A DNA stretch of 64,000 nt from Butyrivibrio sp. INlla18 (GCF_900103635.1 NZ_FMXK01000005.1:186001-250000), one strand, 5' to 3'. Positions 8,220 to 17,765 are shown, counted from the first letter of the stretch. Numbers and translations: made by a program. The notes: a model not told the origin generated them from the sequence alone.

Positions 8220-9773
8220 TTACTTTGAAGCCTTCCAATCGTCGTACTGCTTCTGGAACTCAGCAAGTACATCCTGGTAACCAGCTTCGTCAAGAGCTGC
8301 CTGGTACTTCTCAAGTGTAGACTCAACGTCTGCAGGAGCAACACCACCGTTCTCAAGAGCGAATCCGTATGTATCAAATACACCAGCGCATGCTGTGTAC
8401 TGAGCCTCTACAGAAGACTTGTCAAATCTGAATCCAGCTGCTGATGATGTGTTAGCACCACCATTGAAATCATTGTAAAGCTCTGCCTTGTTAGCTGGCT
8501 CGTTGTCAAGTGGAGTAACGATTGTAGCGTTAGCTGACTCCCACATTGAGTGGTTGTACTTATCAGATGTCTGTGTTACCTGATGATTTGCATCATATGT
8601 GAAGTCTTCACCTTCGATACCGAATGTGTACATATCAGCAAGTGTTGAATCTGTGTAAAGGAGACCAAGGAAGTCTACACAAGCCTTAGCCTGCTCAGGT
8701 GTTGAGTTAGCTGTTACACAGTAGCATGATCCAAGAGCTGATGTTGAGTGAGCCCATCTCTGTGTTGCTGGAACCATTGTTACATCCTGGCCATAACGAG
8801 CATCTGCTTCGTCATTAACTGGGATATCTGTCCACCATGAAATAGCCCAATCCTGTGTCTGTGTTGTTGTATCTGTTGTAACCTTTGTGAAGTCATCCTC
8901 TGAGATGTATCCCTTGTCTGCCCAATCAGCGATGAGTTTGCAGAACTCAAGGTACTCAGGAGTCTGGATTGTATCAACAACTTCATCTTTTGCTCTATCT
9001 ACAGCAAAGAAGTTTGTAGCTGAATCAGCTGTGAAGAAATCAAACTTATCAATGTACCATCTGTAGAACATAGCTGTCTTCTGTGTAAGGAATGGATATT
9101 TAAGACCATCTGCCTTAGCGTCAGCGAGCATTGGCTCAAGATCCTTAAGCTCTTTTACGCTGTTAAGATCCCAGTTGTGCTGGTCTACAAGATCCTGACG
9201 GAACATGAAATCATATCCCTCAACGTTGTCCTTGTATACAGGTACGAAATAGATCTTTCCATCATACTTAGCTGCTTCCCACTGTCCTTCAGCCATTGAG
9301 CTGTAAAGAGGTGTTCCAGGAACGAGGTCTGTAAGATCGTATACAGCGTTTGCTGGATAAAGATCGTTAGTACCGATTGTTCCTTCCCATGAAGCTGTCC
9401 AAAGAAGGTTGATCTCGTTGTTTGCAAGTGCAAGGTTTGCCTTATCTGTGTATTCACCAGATCCGATATCTGTAAGCTTGATCTGTACAGGGATCTTGTC
9501 TGCGATATACGCATTGATTGCATCCTGAACCTTCTGAACCTGAGCTGAATCAGGGTTTGCAAGGTTGAATGTGCATCTGTAAACACTGATTTCTGTTACA
9601 TCACCGCTTGCTGCAGGTGCTGCTGCTGAATCTGAATTTGAGTCAGCTGCTGGTGTCTCTGTAGCTGTTGAATCATTTGACTCTGTAGCTGCAGGAGTTG
9701 TGCTTCCGCATCCAGCAAGTAATGAAAGTGACATTGCTGATGCCATAAGTACTGAAATAACTTTCTTCTTCAT
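8220..9773 (-). CDS. Sugar ABC transporter substrate-binding lipoprotein (locus 1)
   Basis: This 517-residue protein delivers a sugar or oligosaccharide to an LplB/LplC-type permease pair. It has a lipoprotein signal peptide with lipobox LLAGC (Cys22), then a Thr/Ser/Ala-rich linker to about residue 58 and a family 1 solute-binding fold. The ligand is not readable; the GH31 and GH94 neighbours suggest a plant beta- or alpha-linked oligosaccharide. AAGGAGG lies before the ATG. It follows the two permease genes but is set apart by a 177-base gap with hairpins, a usual way to make more binding protein than permease. No ATPase gene is in the locus, so a shared MsmX-type ATPase is expected elsewhere. 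Confidence 0.93.
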   Translation of the reverse strand: MKKKVISVLMASAMSLSLLAGCGSTTPAATESNDSTATETPAADSNSDSAAAPAASGDVTEISVYRCTFNLANPDSAQVQKVQDAINAYIADKIPVQIKLTDIGSGEYTDKANLALANNEINLLWTASWEGTIGTNDLYPANAVYDLTDLVPGTPLYSSMAEGQWEAAKYDGKIYFVPVYKDNVEGYDFMFRQDLVDQHNWDLNSVKELKDLEPMLADAKADGLKYPFLTQKTAMFYRWYIDKFDFFTADSATNFFAVDRAKDEVVDTIQTPEYLEFCKLIADWADKGYISEDDFTKVTTDTTTQTQDWAISWWTDIPVNDEADARYGQDVTMVPATQRWAHSTSALGSCYCVTANSTPEQAKACVDFLGLLYTDSTLADMYTFGIEGEDFTYDANHQVTQTSDKYNHSMWESANATIVTPLDNEPANKAELYNDFNGGANTSSAAGFRFDKSSVEAQYTACAGVFDTYGFALENGGVAPADVESTLEKYQAALDEAGYQDVLAEFQKQYDDWKASK

Positions 9774-9875
9774 ATTTTCCTCCTTTAATTAAGAAAATAA
9801 ATGTATGTGATCCCCCGTTGTTGGAGTTTCAACCGTAATAACCCACCGCTTTGAACTTCATAAAATTGTAACAAG

Positions 9876-9913
9876 GAAGTTCTGATCTCGCTTCGCTCGC
9901 CAGAACGAACTTC
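9876..9913 (-). promoter_or_regulatory. Hairpin between permease and binding-protein genes
   Basis: GTTCTG (9879-9884) pairs with CAGAAC (9901-9906), with alternative outer pairing GAAGTT/AACTTC. No T run follows, so it fits an RNA-processing or stabilising structure at the 5' side of the binding-protein message better than a terminator. Confidence 0.5.
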
Positions 9914-9950
9914 GCTTCTAAGCTCGAAAATACCTCGCTAAGAGCTCAGT

Positions 9951-10895
9951 TCAGCCCTTAACTGAACCAACTGTAAGACCTTTGATGAAGTACTTCTGGA
10001 AGAATGGATATACTACCATGATAGGTCCGATAACTACTAATACAGTTGCCATTGTTGCAGAGTACTGTGGAATAGTTCCACCCATAGCTGCTCTTGCTGA
10101 TGCAGGAACGTTTGAGTTGTTGAGAAGGAACTCAATACTCTTCTGAATGTTGATAAGAAGTAACTGCAAAGGCTTCTTAGCATCTGAATCGATGTACAAA
10201 AGTGCGTTCTGCCAATCATTCCAGTATGTTGTTGCCATCATGAATCCAACCGCTGCAAGTGATGGTTTCATAAGAGGAAGAGTGATCCTAAAGAATGTGT
10301 AATACTCTCCTGCTCCATCAATCTTGGCTGCTTCCATAAGCTCTGCTGGAATACTGTTAGCAATGTAAGTTCTCAAAATGATTACATTCATTGTTGTTAC
10401 GCAAAGTGGAAGGATTAGGAGCCAAAGGCTATCTTTCAAGTGATAATAACTTGTGAAGATAATATATCCTGAAAGTGTTCCACCATTGAACAGCATAGGA
10501 ATAAGCAGATAGATTGATAAGAACTTTGAAAGCCAGAAATCTTTTCTACTTATTGAATATGCATACATACTCATGAACAAAAGTCCAAGGAATGTACCAG
10601 CAACAGTTACGAAAATTGTAACTGTGTATGATCTAGCAAGCTGCTGACCATATCTAAGCACTGTACCCATACCAGCCAGTGACCAGTCCTTAGGCCAGAA
10701 CTTAAATCCGTTCTGTACGATACTCTTTTCATCTGTAAAAGCAGCTACGAATGTAAGCTCTACAGGAAGAAAAGCAAATAATGTAAATGCAATAAGAATA
10801 ATTGCAAGTATGATCTGTCCTACAGTCACCCTCTCTTGTCTGGAAGGCGCTATATCAAGTTTGTGATTTTCTTTCTTTACCGACATCTTTGCCAT
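9951..10895 (-). CDS. Sugar ABC transporter permease, LplC/YtcP type (locus 1)
   Basis: This 314-residue inner-membrane protein is one of two permeases of the locus 1 importer. It has about six hydrophobic segments and the ATPase-docking loop MEAAKIDGAGEYYTF with the EAA...DGA signature around residue 205, and ends in LTVGSVKG, typical of the LplC branch. A GAGAGG site lies about nine bases before the ATG at 10895. It follows the LplB-type gene after 28 bases. Confidence 0.93.
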   Translation of the reverse strand: MAKMSVKKENHKLDIAPSRQERVTVGQIILAIILIAFTLFAFLPVELTFVAAFTDEKSIVQNGFKFWPKDWSLAGMGTVLRYGQQLARSYTVTIFVTVAGTFLGLLFMSMYAYSISRKDFWLSKFLSIYLLIPMLFNGGTLSGYIIFTSYYHLKDSLWLLILPLCVTTMNVIILRTYIANSIPAELMEAAKIDGAGEYYTFFRITLPLMKPSLAAVGFMMATTYWNDWQNALLYIDSDAKKPLQLLLINIQKSIEFLLNNSNVPASARAAMGGTIPQYSATMATVLVVIGPIMVVYPFFQKYFIKGLTVGSVKG

Positions 10896-10923
10896 TTCTT
10901 TTTACCTCTCTTTTCTAGTCCAA

Positions 10924-11829
10924 TTAGAACAATGCGTTCTCTGGTGCAATCTTACGAACTGTTGTGTTAGCAAAAAGCATAAGCAAAAGTCCGACAATCG
11001 ACTGGAAGAAAGAAGTTGCGGCAACAAATCCAAAGTTTGAATTCTTGAAGATCGCATTAAGTACATAAGAGTCGATAACCTGTGTTGTCTCATAAAGGAT
11101 TCCACTGTTACGTGTTACCTGATAGAAGAGACCTGTATCTGAGTGCATTACTGATCCAACTGAAAGAAGAAGCATTACAGTGATCATTGGGATCAGTGAA
11201 GGAATTGTGATGTTTGTGATCTTCTGCCATGAGTTAGCGCCATCGATATCTGCTGCCTCATAAAGCTCTGAATCAATTCCTGCAAGTACTGACATATAAA
11301 GAACTGAACCATATCCAGTATCTTTCCAAATCTTAACTACAAGTAAGATGATCGGCCACAGATTAACAGCTGAATAAAACTTTGTGCTGGAACCAAATGT
11401 GTGGTTGATGATACCTGTGTCTGAACTGATGAATGCATATACAATGAACTGTACAGCTGCATAAGAAATGAAGACTGGGATGATCATAAGTGTCTGCATT
11501 GTCTTAGCAAGTTTCTTGAATACAAGCTTATCGATCATGATTGCAAGTGTTACATTCAAGAATGTTCCTACTATAGTAAATAAAAGATAGTAGAGAACTG
11601 TGTTCCTTGTTATCTGAATGAAAGTAGCCTTTGATGCTAAAAGGAACTTAAAATTTTCAATACCGTTCCATGGGCTCTTCCAAATACCGTCTGCGTAATT
11701 GAAATTCTTGAAGGCCATTACAAGACCTGCCATTGGTACGTACATAATAAAGAACAAAATCAGAAATACTGGTAGAGCCATTACTACGTGTGCTCTGTGT
11801 TTCCAAGTATTATGCAAAAAAGCTTTCAT
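10924..11829 (-). CDS. Sugar ABC transporter permease, LplB type (locus 1)
   Basis: This 301-residue inner-membrane permease pairs with the LplC-type protein encoded next to it. It has six hydrophobic segments and the EAA-loop YEAADIDGANSWQKI. The C-terminus PENALF is typical of this branch. It lies 20 bases after lacI on the same strand, so regulator and transporter share a transcript. Confidence 0.93.
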   Translation of the reverse strand: MKAFLHNTWKHRAHVVMALPVFLILFFIMYVPMAGLVMAFKNFNYADGIWKSPWNGIENFKFLLASKATFIQITRNTVLYYLLFTIVGTFLNVTLAIMIDKLVFKKLAKTMQTLMIIPVFISYAAVQFIVYAFISSDTGIINHTFGSSTKFYSAVNLWPIILLVVKIWKDTGYGSVLYMSVLAGIDSELYEAADIDGANSWQKITNITIPSLIPMITVMLLLSVGSVMHSDTGLFYQVTRNSGILYETTQVIDSYVLNAIFKNSNFGFVAATSFFQSIVGLLLMLFANTTVRKIAPENALF

Positions 11830-11849
11830 AATATTCCTCCCGGTCTTAC

Positions 11850-12872
11850 TTAATTTTTGTTTGCAATATTCAGAATTGATTCGCCCTCATCAAGTTCCCC
11901 TTCAACTGTTATATGCTCTATAAGAGTTCCCTTAGGGTTATTGATCAGGTCTATCAGTTTGGTAGCAGCCAGACTTCCTATCTCTTCGGTATCCTGTACC
12001 ACAGTAGTAAGTCTAGGACTGATCCTTCGGCTAATGTCGATTCCATCATATCCCGCTACAGATATGTCCTCTGGAATCCTAAGTCCTCTCTGTCTAATTG
12101 CATTCAACCCTCCAAAGGCTGCAAAGTCATCAGGATAAAGGATACAAGTTGGAGGATCTTTTAAATCAAGCAATTTGTTGGTCATGGCAAAAGCTGAATC
12201 AGTATCTCTATATGGGCTTGTCACTACATACTCATCAGGAATCGTTACTTTGAAATCCTGCAAGGTCTTATAGAAACTAGATAATCTCCCCTGGGTTACC
12301 GCAGATTCCAAACCGTGAATGTAAGCAATCTTTCTATGACCTCTTTTATATATGTAGGAAACAAGTTCCCTCATACCGCTAACATTATCAGAAACAATTG
12401 AGATCCTGTTACTGAACATATAGTCAATTGTCACAACAGGAATGTTGCTCTTGATAAGTTCTTCTACCTGTGGATCCGTAAAATCTACGCAGGCGATCAT
12501 GACACCATCAAAGCCTCTATAAATTGCGTGAGATAAATATGACATGTTGTTTGCTCTTGTCTTATCTCCATTTATAAAAGTGATGTCAAAGCCGCTCCTC
12601 TCAGCTCTTTTCTTAAAGCTATCAAGCACATGTGAAAAGTAGTCGTGAGTCAGGCCACTGTTCGCCTCATCTACAAACAGAACGCCTATGTTGTTAGTTT
12701 TATTTGTCTTAAGCGCCTGGGCTGCAGCATTAGGATGATATCCCAGCTTTTCAGCAACTTGTCTAACGTTTTCTTTGGTCTCTTTGCTAATATCACTGTG
12801 GTCATTTAGCGCCTTAGAAACCGTAGCTACCGAAACCCCGCAAGCCTTAGATATGTCCTTTAGTGAAACCAT
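11850..12872 (-). CDS. LacI-family regulator of sugar locus 1
   Basis: This 340-residue repressor has the N-terminal LacI helix-turn-helix (SLKDISKACGVSVATVSKALN), the hinge YHPNAAAQALK and a sugar-binding periplasmic-protein fold to the end. I chose the ATG at 12872. A longer frame opens with TTG at 12926, but that codon overlaps the -10 box of the gene's own promoter and is unlikely. The ribosome site before 12872 is weak (AAAGG about 16 bases away). It is the first gene of the operon it probably controls, with an operator just downstream of the start of transcription (12905-12916) and further sites towards the divergent GH94 gene. Confidence 0.92.
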   Translation of the reverse strand: MVSLKDISKACGVSVATVSKALNDHSDISKETKENVRQVAEKLGYHPNAAAQALKTNKTNNIGVLFVDEANSGLTHDYFSHVLDSFKKRAERSGFDITFINGDKTRANNMSYLSHAIYRGFDGVMIACVDFTDPQVEELIKSNIPVVTIDYMFSNRISIVSDNVSGMRELVSYIYKRGHRKIAYIHGLESAVTQGRLSSFYKTLQDFKVTIPDEYVVTSPYRDTDSAFAMTNKLLDLKDPPTCILYPDDFAAFGGLNAIRQRGLRIPEDISVAGYDGIDISRRISPRLTTVVQDTEEIGSLAATKLIDLINNPKGTLIEHITVEGELDEGESILNIANKN

Positions 12873-12904
12873 TCTTTTTGTCTTACAACCTTTACTAAAA
12901 TCAC

Positions 12905-12953
12905 TTAATCGTTTTCGCACTTTCAATATACATCAATTTGACACCTAAATCAA
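12905..12953 (-). promoter_or_regulatory. Promoter and operator of the lacI-ABC operon
   Basis: On the minus strand TTGATT (12948-12953) and TATATT (12925-12930) are 17 bases apart. The LacI-type site TTAATCGTTTTC (12905-12916, plus strand) lies just past the expected start of transcription, which fits autoregulation by a roadblock. Confidence 0.7.
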
Positions 12954-13066
12954 GTATGCCTGTTATTTTTTTGTGCATTATTTATATTTTTGTTTGGTTT
13001 GAACAAATTACTTGTCGCTTTTTCATATATATTTCCAAATTTAGTCATTGTTTATTAATATTTGGT

Positions 13067-13121
13067 TTAAACGTTTTCGATATGATTCAGTAAACATCTA
13101 TGTTTATAGGAAACGTTTATC
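13067..13121. promoter_or_regulatory. Two more LacI-type operator candidates
   Basis: TTAAACGTTTTC (13067-13078) and GGAAACGTTTATC (13109-13121) share the AACGTT core with the perfect operator at 13230. They lie in the middle of the 386-base divergent gap and could support looping between the two promoters or carbon catabolite control by a CcpA-like protein. Confidence 0.5.
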
Positions 13122-13184
13122 AAAGCGTTGGTTTTTCCGCATAAAATCGCAGTTTTTTGAGGGATTATTTTTATAATTTTTCTA

Positions 13185-13243
13185 TTGCGCAAAAGTTTTT
13201 TCCCATATATAATGTGTCTAGAAATTTATCTTAAACGTTTAAG
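13185..13243 (+). promoter_or_regulatory. Promoter and perfect LacI-type operator of the GH94 gene
   Basis: TTGCGC (13185-13190), 17 bases, then TATAAT (13208-13213). The perfect 14-base palindrome CTTAAACGTTTAAG (13230-13243) lies about ten bases past the expected transcription start and 15 bases before the ATG. Confidence 0.8.
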
Positions 13244-13258
13244 TATTAGGAGGTTTAT

Positions 13259-15703
13259 ATGAAGTACGGATTTTTCGACGATAACGCCCGTGAATACGTC
13301 ATCACCACCCCCAAGACTCCATTACCTTGGATCAACTATTTAGGTAATAAAGAGTTCTTTTCACTTATATCTAATACATGTGGTGGTTATACATTCTATA
13401 AGGACGCCAAGCTTCTCAGACTTACCAGATATCGTTACAACAATGTTCCTTATGACAATAATGGTAAGTATTTTTACATCAAGGACCTGAACGAGAATGG
13501 TCTTGTTTGGAACCCAGGATGGCAGCCAGTCAAGACAACTCTTGACAGCTATGAGTGTCGTCACGGTCTTGGATACAGTAAGTTCTCATCTTCCAAGAAC
13601 AACGTTAAAGCTGATCTTTTAACCTTTGTTCCTATGAATGACAACTGTGAAGTATCTAAGCTCACTATTACTAATAATAAGGATACGGTTGCTAAGCTTT
13701 CACTCTTCTCATATGTAGAATGGTGTCTCTGGAACGCAGATGATGATATGAAGAACTTCCAGAGGAACTTAAGCACAGGTGAAGTTGAGATTGCAAACGG
13801 TGGTTCAGTTCTTTTCCACAAGACTGAGTACAGAGAGCGTAGAAATCACTATGCTGTATATGGCGTTAACACAGAAGTTAACGGATATGATACTAGCAGA
13901 GATGCATTCCTTGGTGCATATAATGGACCTGATTCTCCAGACGTTGTTGCAAATGGCAAGTGCACAAACTCTGTGGCAAGCGGATGGTCACCAATCGCTT
14001 CACACCAGATCGATATCGAGCTTGCTCCATCAGAATCTAAGACTTTCATATTCACTCTTGGCTATATTGAGAACCCAGAGGATCAGAAGTGGGAGTCATA
14101 CAGTGTTATCAACAAGAAGCCTGCTTTTGCTATGCTTGATAAATATAAGACTGTTGAGGCTGTTGATGCAGCACTCAAGGAACTCAATGATTACTGGTCA
14201 GAGCTTCTTGGTATCTACCACATCAAGTCTTCTAATGAAAAAGTAGACAGAATGGTAAATATCTGGAACCAGTATCAGTGTATGGTTACATTCAACATGT
14301 CTAGATCTGCTTCATATTATGAGTCAGGTATTGGACGTGGAATGGGCTTTAGAGATTCTTGTCAGGATCTTCTTGGATTTGTACATCTTATCCCAGACAG
14401 AGCCAGAGAAAGAATCATTGATATCGCTTCCACTCAGTTCCAGGATGGTAGCGCATATCACCAGTATCAGCCACTTACCAAGAAGGGTAACTCAGACATC
14501 GGTTCAGGATTCAACGATGATCCACTTTGGCTCATTGCTGGTACTAGTGCTTACATCAGAGAGACTGGTGATATTTCAATTCTTAACGAGATGGTTCCTT
14601 TCGACAACGATATGAGCGTTGCCAAGACTCTTATGGGACACCTTAAGTGCTCATTTGATTTCACAGCAACTCACAAGGGACCTCATGGTCTTCCACTTAT
14701 CGGACGTGCTGACTGGAACGACTGTCTTAACCTTAACTGCTTCTCAGAGCACCCAGGTGAATCATTCCAGACATTTGGTCCTTCAGAAGGTCCTGTTGCT
14801 GAATCTGTATTCATCGCTGGTATGTTTGTTAAGTACGGTGAAGAGTATGCTCAGCTCTGTGAACTCCTTGGAGATGACGCTGAAGCTAAGCGTGCACGTG
14901 AGGAAGTTCAGAAGGTTTATGATGCAGCTATCACAGCTGGTTGGGATGGCGAATGGTTCGTAAGAGCTTATGATGCTCATTCTAATAAAGTCGGTTCAAA
15001 AGAGTGTGAGGAAGGCCAGATCTACATCGAGCCTCAGGGCTTCTGCGTACTTGCAGGTATTGGTGTCAAGGAAGGTCTTGCTGAGAAGGCTCTTAAGAGC
15101 GTTGAAGAGAGACTTGATACCAAGTACGGTGTAATGATCCTTCAGCCTGCTTATACTAAGTATCACTTAGAGCTTGGTGAAGTTAGCTCATATCCACCAG
15201 GATATAAAGAGAATGCTGGTATCTTCTGCCACAACAACCCTTGGGTTTCAATCGCAGAAACAGTTATGGGTCACGGCGACAGAGCATTCGACGTTTACAA
15301 GAAGACATGTCCTGCTTACATCGAAGACATCAGTGAGATCCACTGCACAGAGCCTTATGTATATTCACAGATGGTTGCTGGTAGAGATGCTAAGTTCCAT
15401 GGTCAGGGCAAGAACAGCTGGCTCACAGGTACAGCTGCTTGGACATTTGTAAATATCTCACAGTACATCCTTGGTATCTATCCTACTCACAAGGGACTTT
15501 CAGTTGATCCATGTATCCCTTCTGACTTTGGTGATTTCGAGGTAACAAGAAAGTACCGTGGTGGCGTATACAACATCTCTGTTAAGCAGAATGGTTCTCA
15601 GAAGGGTGTTAAGAAGCTCATCGTTAACGGAAAAGAGCTTTCTGGCAACGTAATTCCTTATGAAGAAGGCGTAAAAGAGTATAACGTAGAAGTAATTATG
15701 TAA
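13259..15703 (+). CDS. GH94 cellobiose phosphorylase
   Basis: This 814-residue cytosolic enzyme splits cellobiose with phosphate to glucose 1-phosphate and glucose, saving ATP. It matches the GH94 cellobiose phosphorylases in length and layout: N-terminal beta-sandwich, helical linker, (alpha/alpha)6 barrel and C-terminal sheet. The general acid is the second Asp of [10 protein letters not shown] (Asp488). The N-terminus [16 protein letters not shown] is typical of cellobiose rather than cellodextrin phosphorylases, though the acceptor cannot be proven from sequence. It has its own promoter with a LacI-type operator and is divergent from the locus 1 transporter operon, with AGGAGG before the ATG. 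Confidence 0.95.
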   Translation: MKYGFFDDNAREYVITTPKTPLPWINYLGNKEFFSLISNTCGGYTFYKDAKLLRLTRYRYNNVPYDNNGKYFYIKDLNENGLVWNPGWQPVKTTLDSYECRHGLGYSKFSSSKNNVKADLLTFVPMNDNCEVSKLTITNNKDTVAKLSLFSYVEWCLWNADDDMKNFQRNLSTGEVEIANGGSVLFHKTEYRERRNHYAVYGVNTEVNGYDTSRDAFLGAYNGPDSPDVVANGKCTNSVASGWSPIASHQIDIELAPSESKTFIFTLGYIENPEDQKWESYSVINKKPAFAMLDKYKTVEAVDAALKELNDYWSELLGIYHIKSSNEKVDRMVNIWNQYQCMVTFNMSRSASYYESGIGRGMGFRDSCQDLLGFVHLIPDRARERIIDIASTQFQDGSAYHQYQPLTKKGNSDIGSGFNDDPLWLIAGTSAYIRETGDISILNEMVPFDNDMSVAKTLMGHLKCSFDFTATHKGPHGLPLIGRADWNDCLNLNCFSEHPGESFQTFGPSEGPVAESVFIAGMFVKYGEEYAQLCELLGDDAEAKRAREEVQKVYDAAITAGWDGEWFVRAYDAHSNKVGSKECEEGQIYIEPQGFCVLAGIGVKEGLAEKALKSVEERLDTKYGVMILQPAYTKYHLELGEVSSYPPGYKENAGIFCHNNPWVSIAETVMGHGDRAFDVYKKTCPAYIEDISEIHCTEPYVYSQMVAGRDAKFHGQGKNSWLTGTAAWTFVNISQYILGIYPTHKGLSVDPCIPSDFGDFEVTRKYRGGVYNISVKQNGSQKGVKKLIVNGKELSGNVIPYEEGVKEYNVEVIM

Positions 15704-15741
15704 TTACATATTTATGTAAACGAAATAAGCTTATGTAAAAT

Positions 15742-15776
15742 CCCCTGCAAGCCGCATAAATAGTGGCTTGCAGGGG
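15742..15776 (+). terminator. Terminator of the GH94 gene
   Basis: CCCCTGCAAGCC pairs perfectly with GGCTTGCAGGGG around an 11-base loop; the T tract after it is short (TTCTTGC). Confidence 0.85.
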
Positions 15777-15831
15777 TTCTTGCATACTTTGTGGCACTTA
15801 TGTTAAAATAGCTTGTTAGTCGGAGGTGAAT

Positions 15832-16611
15832 ATGAGCGCAGAACAAAAGCCCAGAAAGCACAGACACAAGAGGCATTATACCTTTATGGTTATCTCAGGT
15901 GACTCAGACGGAACTACAAAGCGTCTCCATCTGAATCATTTTAAAACACAGCTTCTTGCTTACACTGCTTTCGTAGTAGCATTAGTGCTTCTTTGCTACA
16001 TAATCTTTTCAGCAATGACCATACATAATCTAAAGACAATACAGGCTGAACAGAAGGTCCAAATTGAAGATCTCCAAACTGAGAACAGCACTCTGGAAGC
16101 TTCAAACGAAAAACTTGTCACAGAGGAACAGCAATTAAGAGCCGCTCTTAATCTTAGGCTTGAAAATGAGCAGCAGTCCGCTGAAGAGGCTGAAACTCTT
16201 GCTATCCCATCAGGATTTCCTTTAACAGGAACCGCTTCTATGACAAATGCAGTAGACGACACTAATTCAACTACTATTACAAAGATCACAGATGATAATA
16301 AAGACGACGCCGTAGGTAATCCTATTGTTCTTTTTGAAGCAGCATCAGGAAGTAACATCATCGCTGCCGGTACAGGTACTGTTTTGTCTGTGACAACCGA
16401 TGCCAAATTTGGCAATGCAGTCACTATAGACCACGGAAATGGCTATATCTCTATATACAGATATTCTGGCGATCCTTTAGTTTCTGAAGGTGATGAAATA
16501 GCCAGAGGCAACATCCTTTTTGTTGTAGGCAATGATACCACTTTAGGTTATCAGATAATGCAGGATGACAAGTATGTAGATCCTGAAGAGCTTATAGAGA
16601 TCAACGGTTAA
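15832..16611 (+). CDS. M23/LytM-like membrane protein, probably without zinc site
   Basis: This 259-residue protein has a charged N-terminus, one membrane segment (about 40-62), a coiled coil (about 68-115) and a C-terminal LytM/M23-like sheet (about 150-255, including GTGTVLSVTTDAKFGNAVTIDHGNG). The HxxxD and HxH zinc ligands of active M23 endopeptidases are not visible: where HxH should be I read YISIYRYSG. It is therefore probably a scaffold or activator in the wall rather than a hydrolase. I chose the ATG at 15832, five bases after GGAGG. The bactofilin gene follows after 16 bases; M23-like protein plus bactofilin is a known pairing in cell-shape control. Confidence 0.82.
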   Translation: MSAEQKPRKHRHKRHYTFMVISGDSDGTTKRLHLNHFKTQLLAYTAFVVALVLLCYIIFSAMTIHNLKTIQAEQKVQIEDLQTENSTLEASNEKLVTEEQQLRAALNLRLENEQQSAEEAETLAIPSGFPLTGTASMTNAVDDTNSTTITKITDDNKDDAVGNPIVLFEAASGSNIIAAGTGTVLSVTTDAKFGNAVTIDHGNGYISIYRYSGDPLVSEGDEIARGNILFVVGNDTTLGYQIMQDDKYVDPEELIEING

Positions 16612-16627
16612 AATTGGAGGAAATAAA

Positions 16628-17092
16628 ATGTTTGGAAACAAGAAAGACTCTACTGAGGATAATACTCTTTTAGAGCAGGTAGGAACCATCATTGGCCCTG
16701 GTGCTGTGATTGATGGTCCTCTTACAACAAAAGATTCAACAAGAATCGATGGAACAATCAAAGGTAACGTAACAGTAAGCGGTGCTCTTATCATTGGTCA
16801 GGAGGGCAAGGTTGTTGGTACTATCTCAGCTCTTAACGTTTATGTAGCTGGAGAAGTTAATGGAAACATCGCAACATCACAGGGTAAGATTGAGATCAGC
16901 GACACAGGAAAAGTTATCGGCGACATCACATGCAAAGGCATCATCATCGACGAGAACGCTGTATTCCAGGGCAAGTGTGAAATGACTGGAATCGACAAGA
17001 ACTCAGCCGAAGTTGCCAAAGAACGCGCCGTAGCCGACAAAGAATCATCCGATGTTGCCACAGCCACATCTTCAGAGGAAGAGAGCAAGTAA
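16628..17092 (+). CDS. Bactofilin
   Basis: This 154-residue protein has the DUF583 beta-helix of bactofilins (about residues 18-115), seen as short repeats such as GAVIDGPLTTKDSTRIDGTIKGN and GKVVGTISALNVYVAGEVNGN, with a short N-terminal tail and an acidic, low-complexity C-terminus. Bactofilins polymerise without nucleotide and act as membrane-linked scaffolds that localise wall enzymes. The preceding gene codes for an M23-like partner in the same operon. GGAGG lies before the ATG. Confidence 0.93.
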   Translation: MFGNKKDSTEDNTLLEQVGTIIGPGAVIDGPLTTKDSTRIDGTIKGNVTVSGALIIGQEGKVVGTISALNVYVAGEVNGNIATSQGKIEISDTGKVIGDITCKGIIIDENAVFQGKCEMTGIDKNSAEVAKERAVADKESSDVATATSSEEESK

Positions 17093-17308
17093 TTTAGTTA
17101 ATGCGTTTGATGCGTATAAAGTTTTAGCGTGAGCGATTTATTTTTTGCAGCTGATGCATAGCATGAAAAAAGACTGGGAAAATTTGCGTTCTGAACGAAT
17201 GTGAAGCAAATTTTCTCAGTCTTTTTGAATGTTTTATGCATCCTGCAAAAAAATACTATAGAGCGAACGATAAAGCTTTATACCATCAAACGCCCTTCAC
17301 CAATTACT
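17088..17308. repeat. Long inverted repeat filling the convergent gap, with terminator core
   Basis: CGTTTGAT (17104-17111) is the exact complement of ATCAAACG (17285-17292), and the arms stay about 80 percent complementary inward over some 85 bases (TATAAAG, TTTTTTGCAG, GATGCAT). The core AAAAAGACTG...GAAAATTTGC and its complement (17166-17226) form a strong bidirectional terminator. Similarity even reaches the AGTAATT/AATTACT overlapping both stop codons (17090-17092 and 17304-17306), so the gap between the two convergent genes is one palindrome of about 220 bases. Confidence 0.85.
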
Positions 17309-17588
17309 GCATTCTTTCGAAGACTAATTCGTAGCCGTCGTCGCCGTAGTTGAGTGAACGGTTTACTCTACTAATAGTAGCGGTAGAAGCTCCTGTTTTT
17401 TCTGCAATCTCAAGATAGGTCTTGTGATCTCTGAGCATTGATGCAACTTCAAATCTCTGTGAAAGAGAAAGAAGCTCATTTACTGTGCAAAGATCTTCAA
17501 AAAAGCTATAACAATCCTCTTTATTCTGAAGGCATAGTATTGCGTCAAACAGGTGATCCACTGCATCTGTTCTAATCTTCTTGTTCAT
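17304..17588 (-). CDS. yerC: TrpR-like protein, YerC/YecD family
   Basis: This 94-residue protein matches the YerC/YecD family of TrpR-superfamily helix-turn-helix proteins: SQRFEVASMLRDHKTYLEIAEKTGASTATISRVNRSLNYG is the typical core, written here as the span of residues about 45-84. The family's ligand and targets are not established; tryptophan control is not implied. The ATG has GGAGG ten bases upstream. It is a single-gene unit facing the bactofilin gene across a long inverted repeat. Confidence 0.92.
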   Translation of the reverse strand: MNKKIRTDAVDHLFDAILCLQNKEDCYSFFEDLCTVNELLSLSQRFEVASMLRDHKTYLEIAEKTGASTATISRVNRSLNYGDDGYELVFERMQ

Positions 17589-17765
17589 ATTGCCATTTCC
17601 TCCATTCTAGTTTTTACCCCATCATAATTATCAGTTTTTCGTCTAAAAAACTTTTGTGCTTAAATATTTTAACACTCTAACCTTTTAAAGTAAAGAGGCG
17701 ACATAAAAAACTCGAAAAAGCACTAAAAATTGTAATGAATGTACGCAAAATACCAAAAAATGCGC

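Noticed and set aside
9774..9950. A factor-independent terminator between permease and binding-protein genes of locus 1.
   Set aside because: The hairpins there have no T run; an RNA-stabilising role fits better.
12873..12926. Eighteen-residue N-terminal extension of the locus 1 LacI.
   Set aside because: It would start at a TTG inside the -10 box, and its codons overlap the operator.
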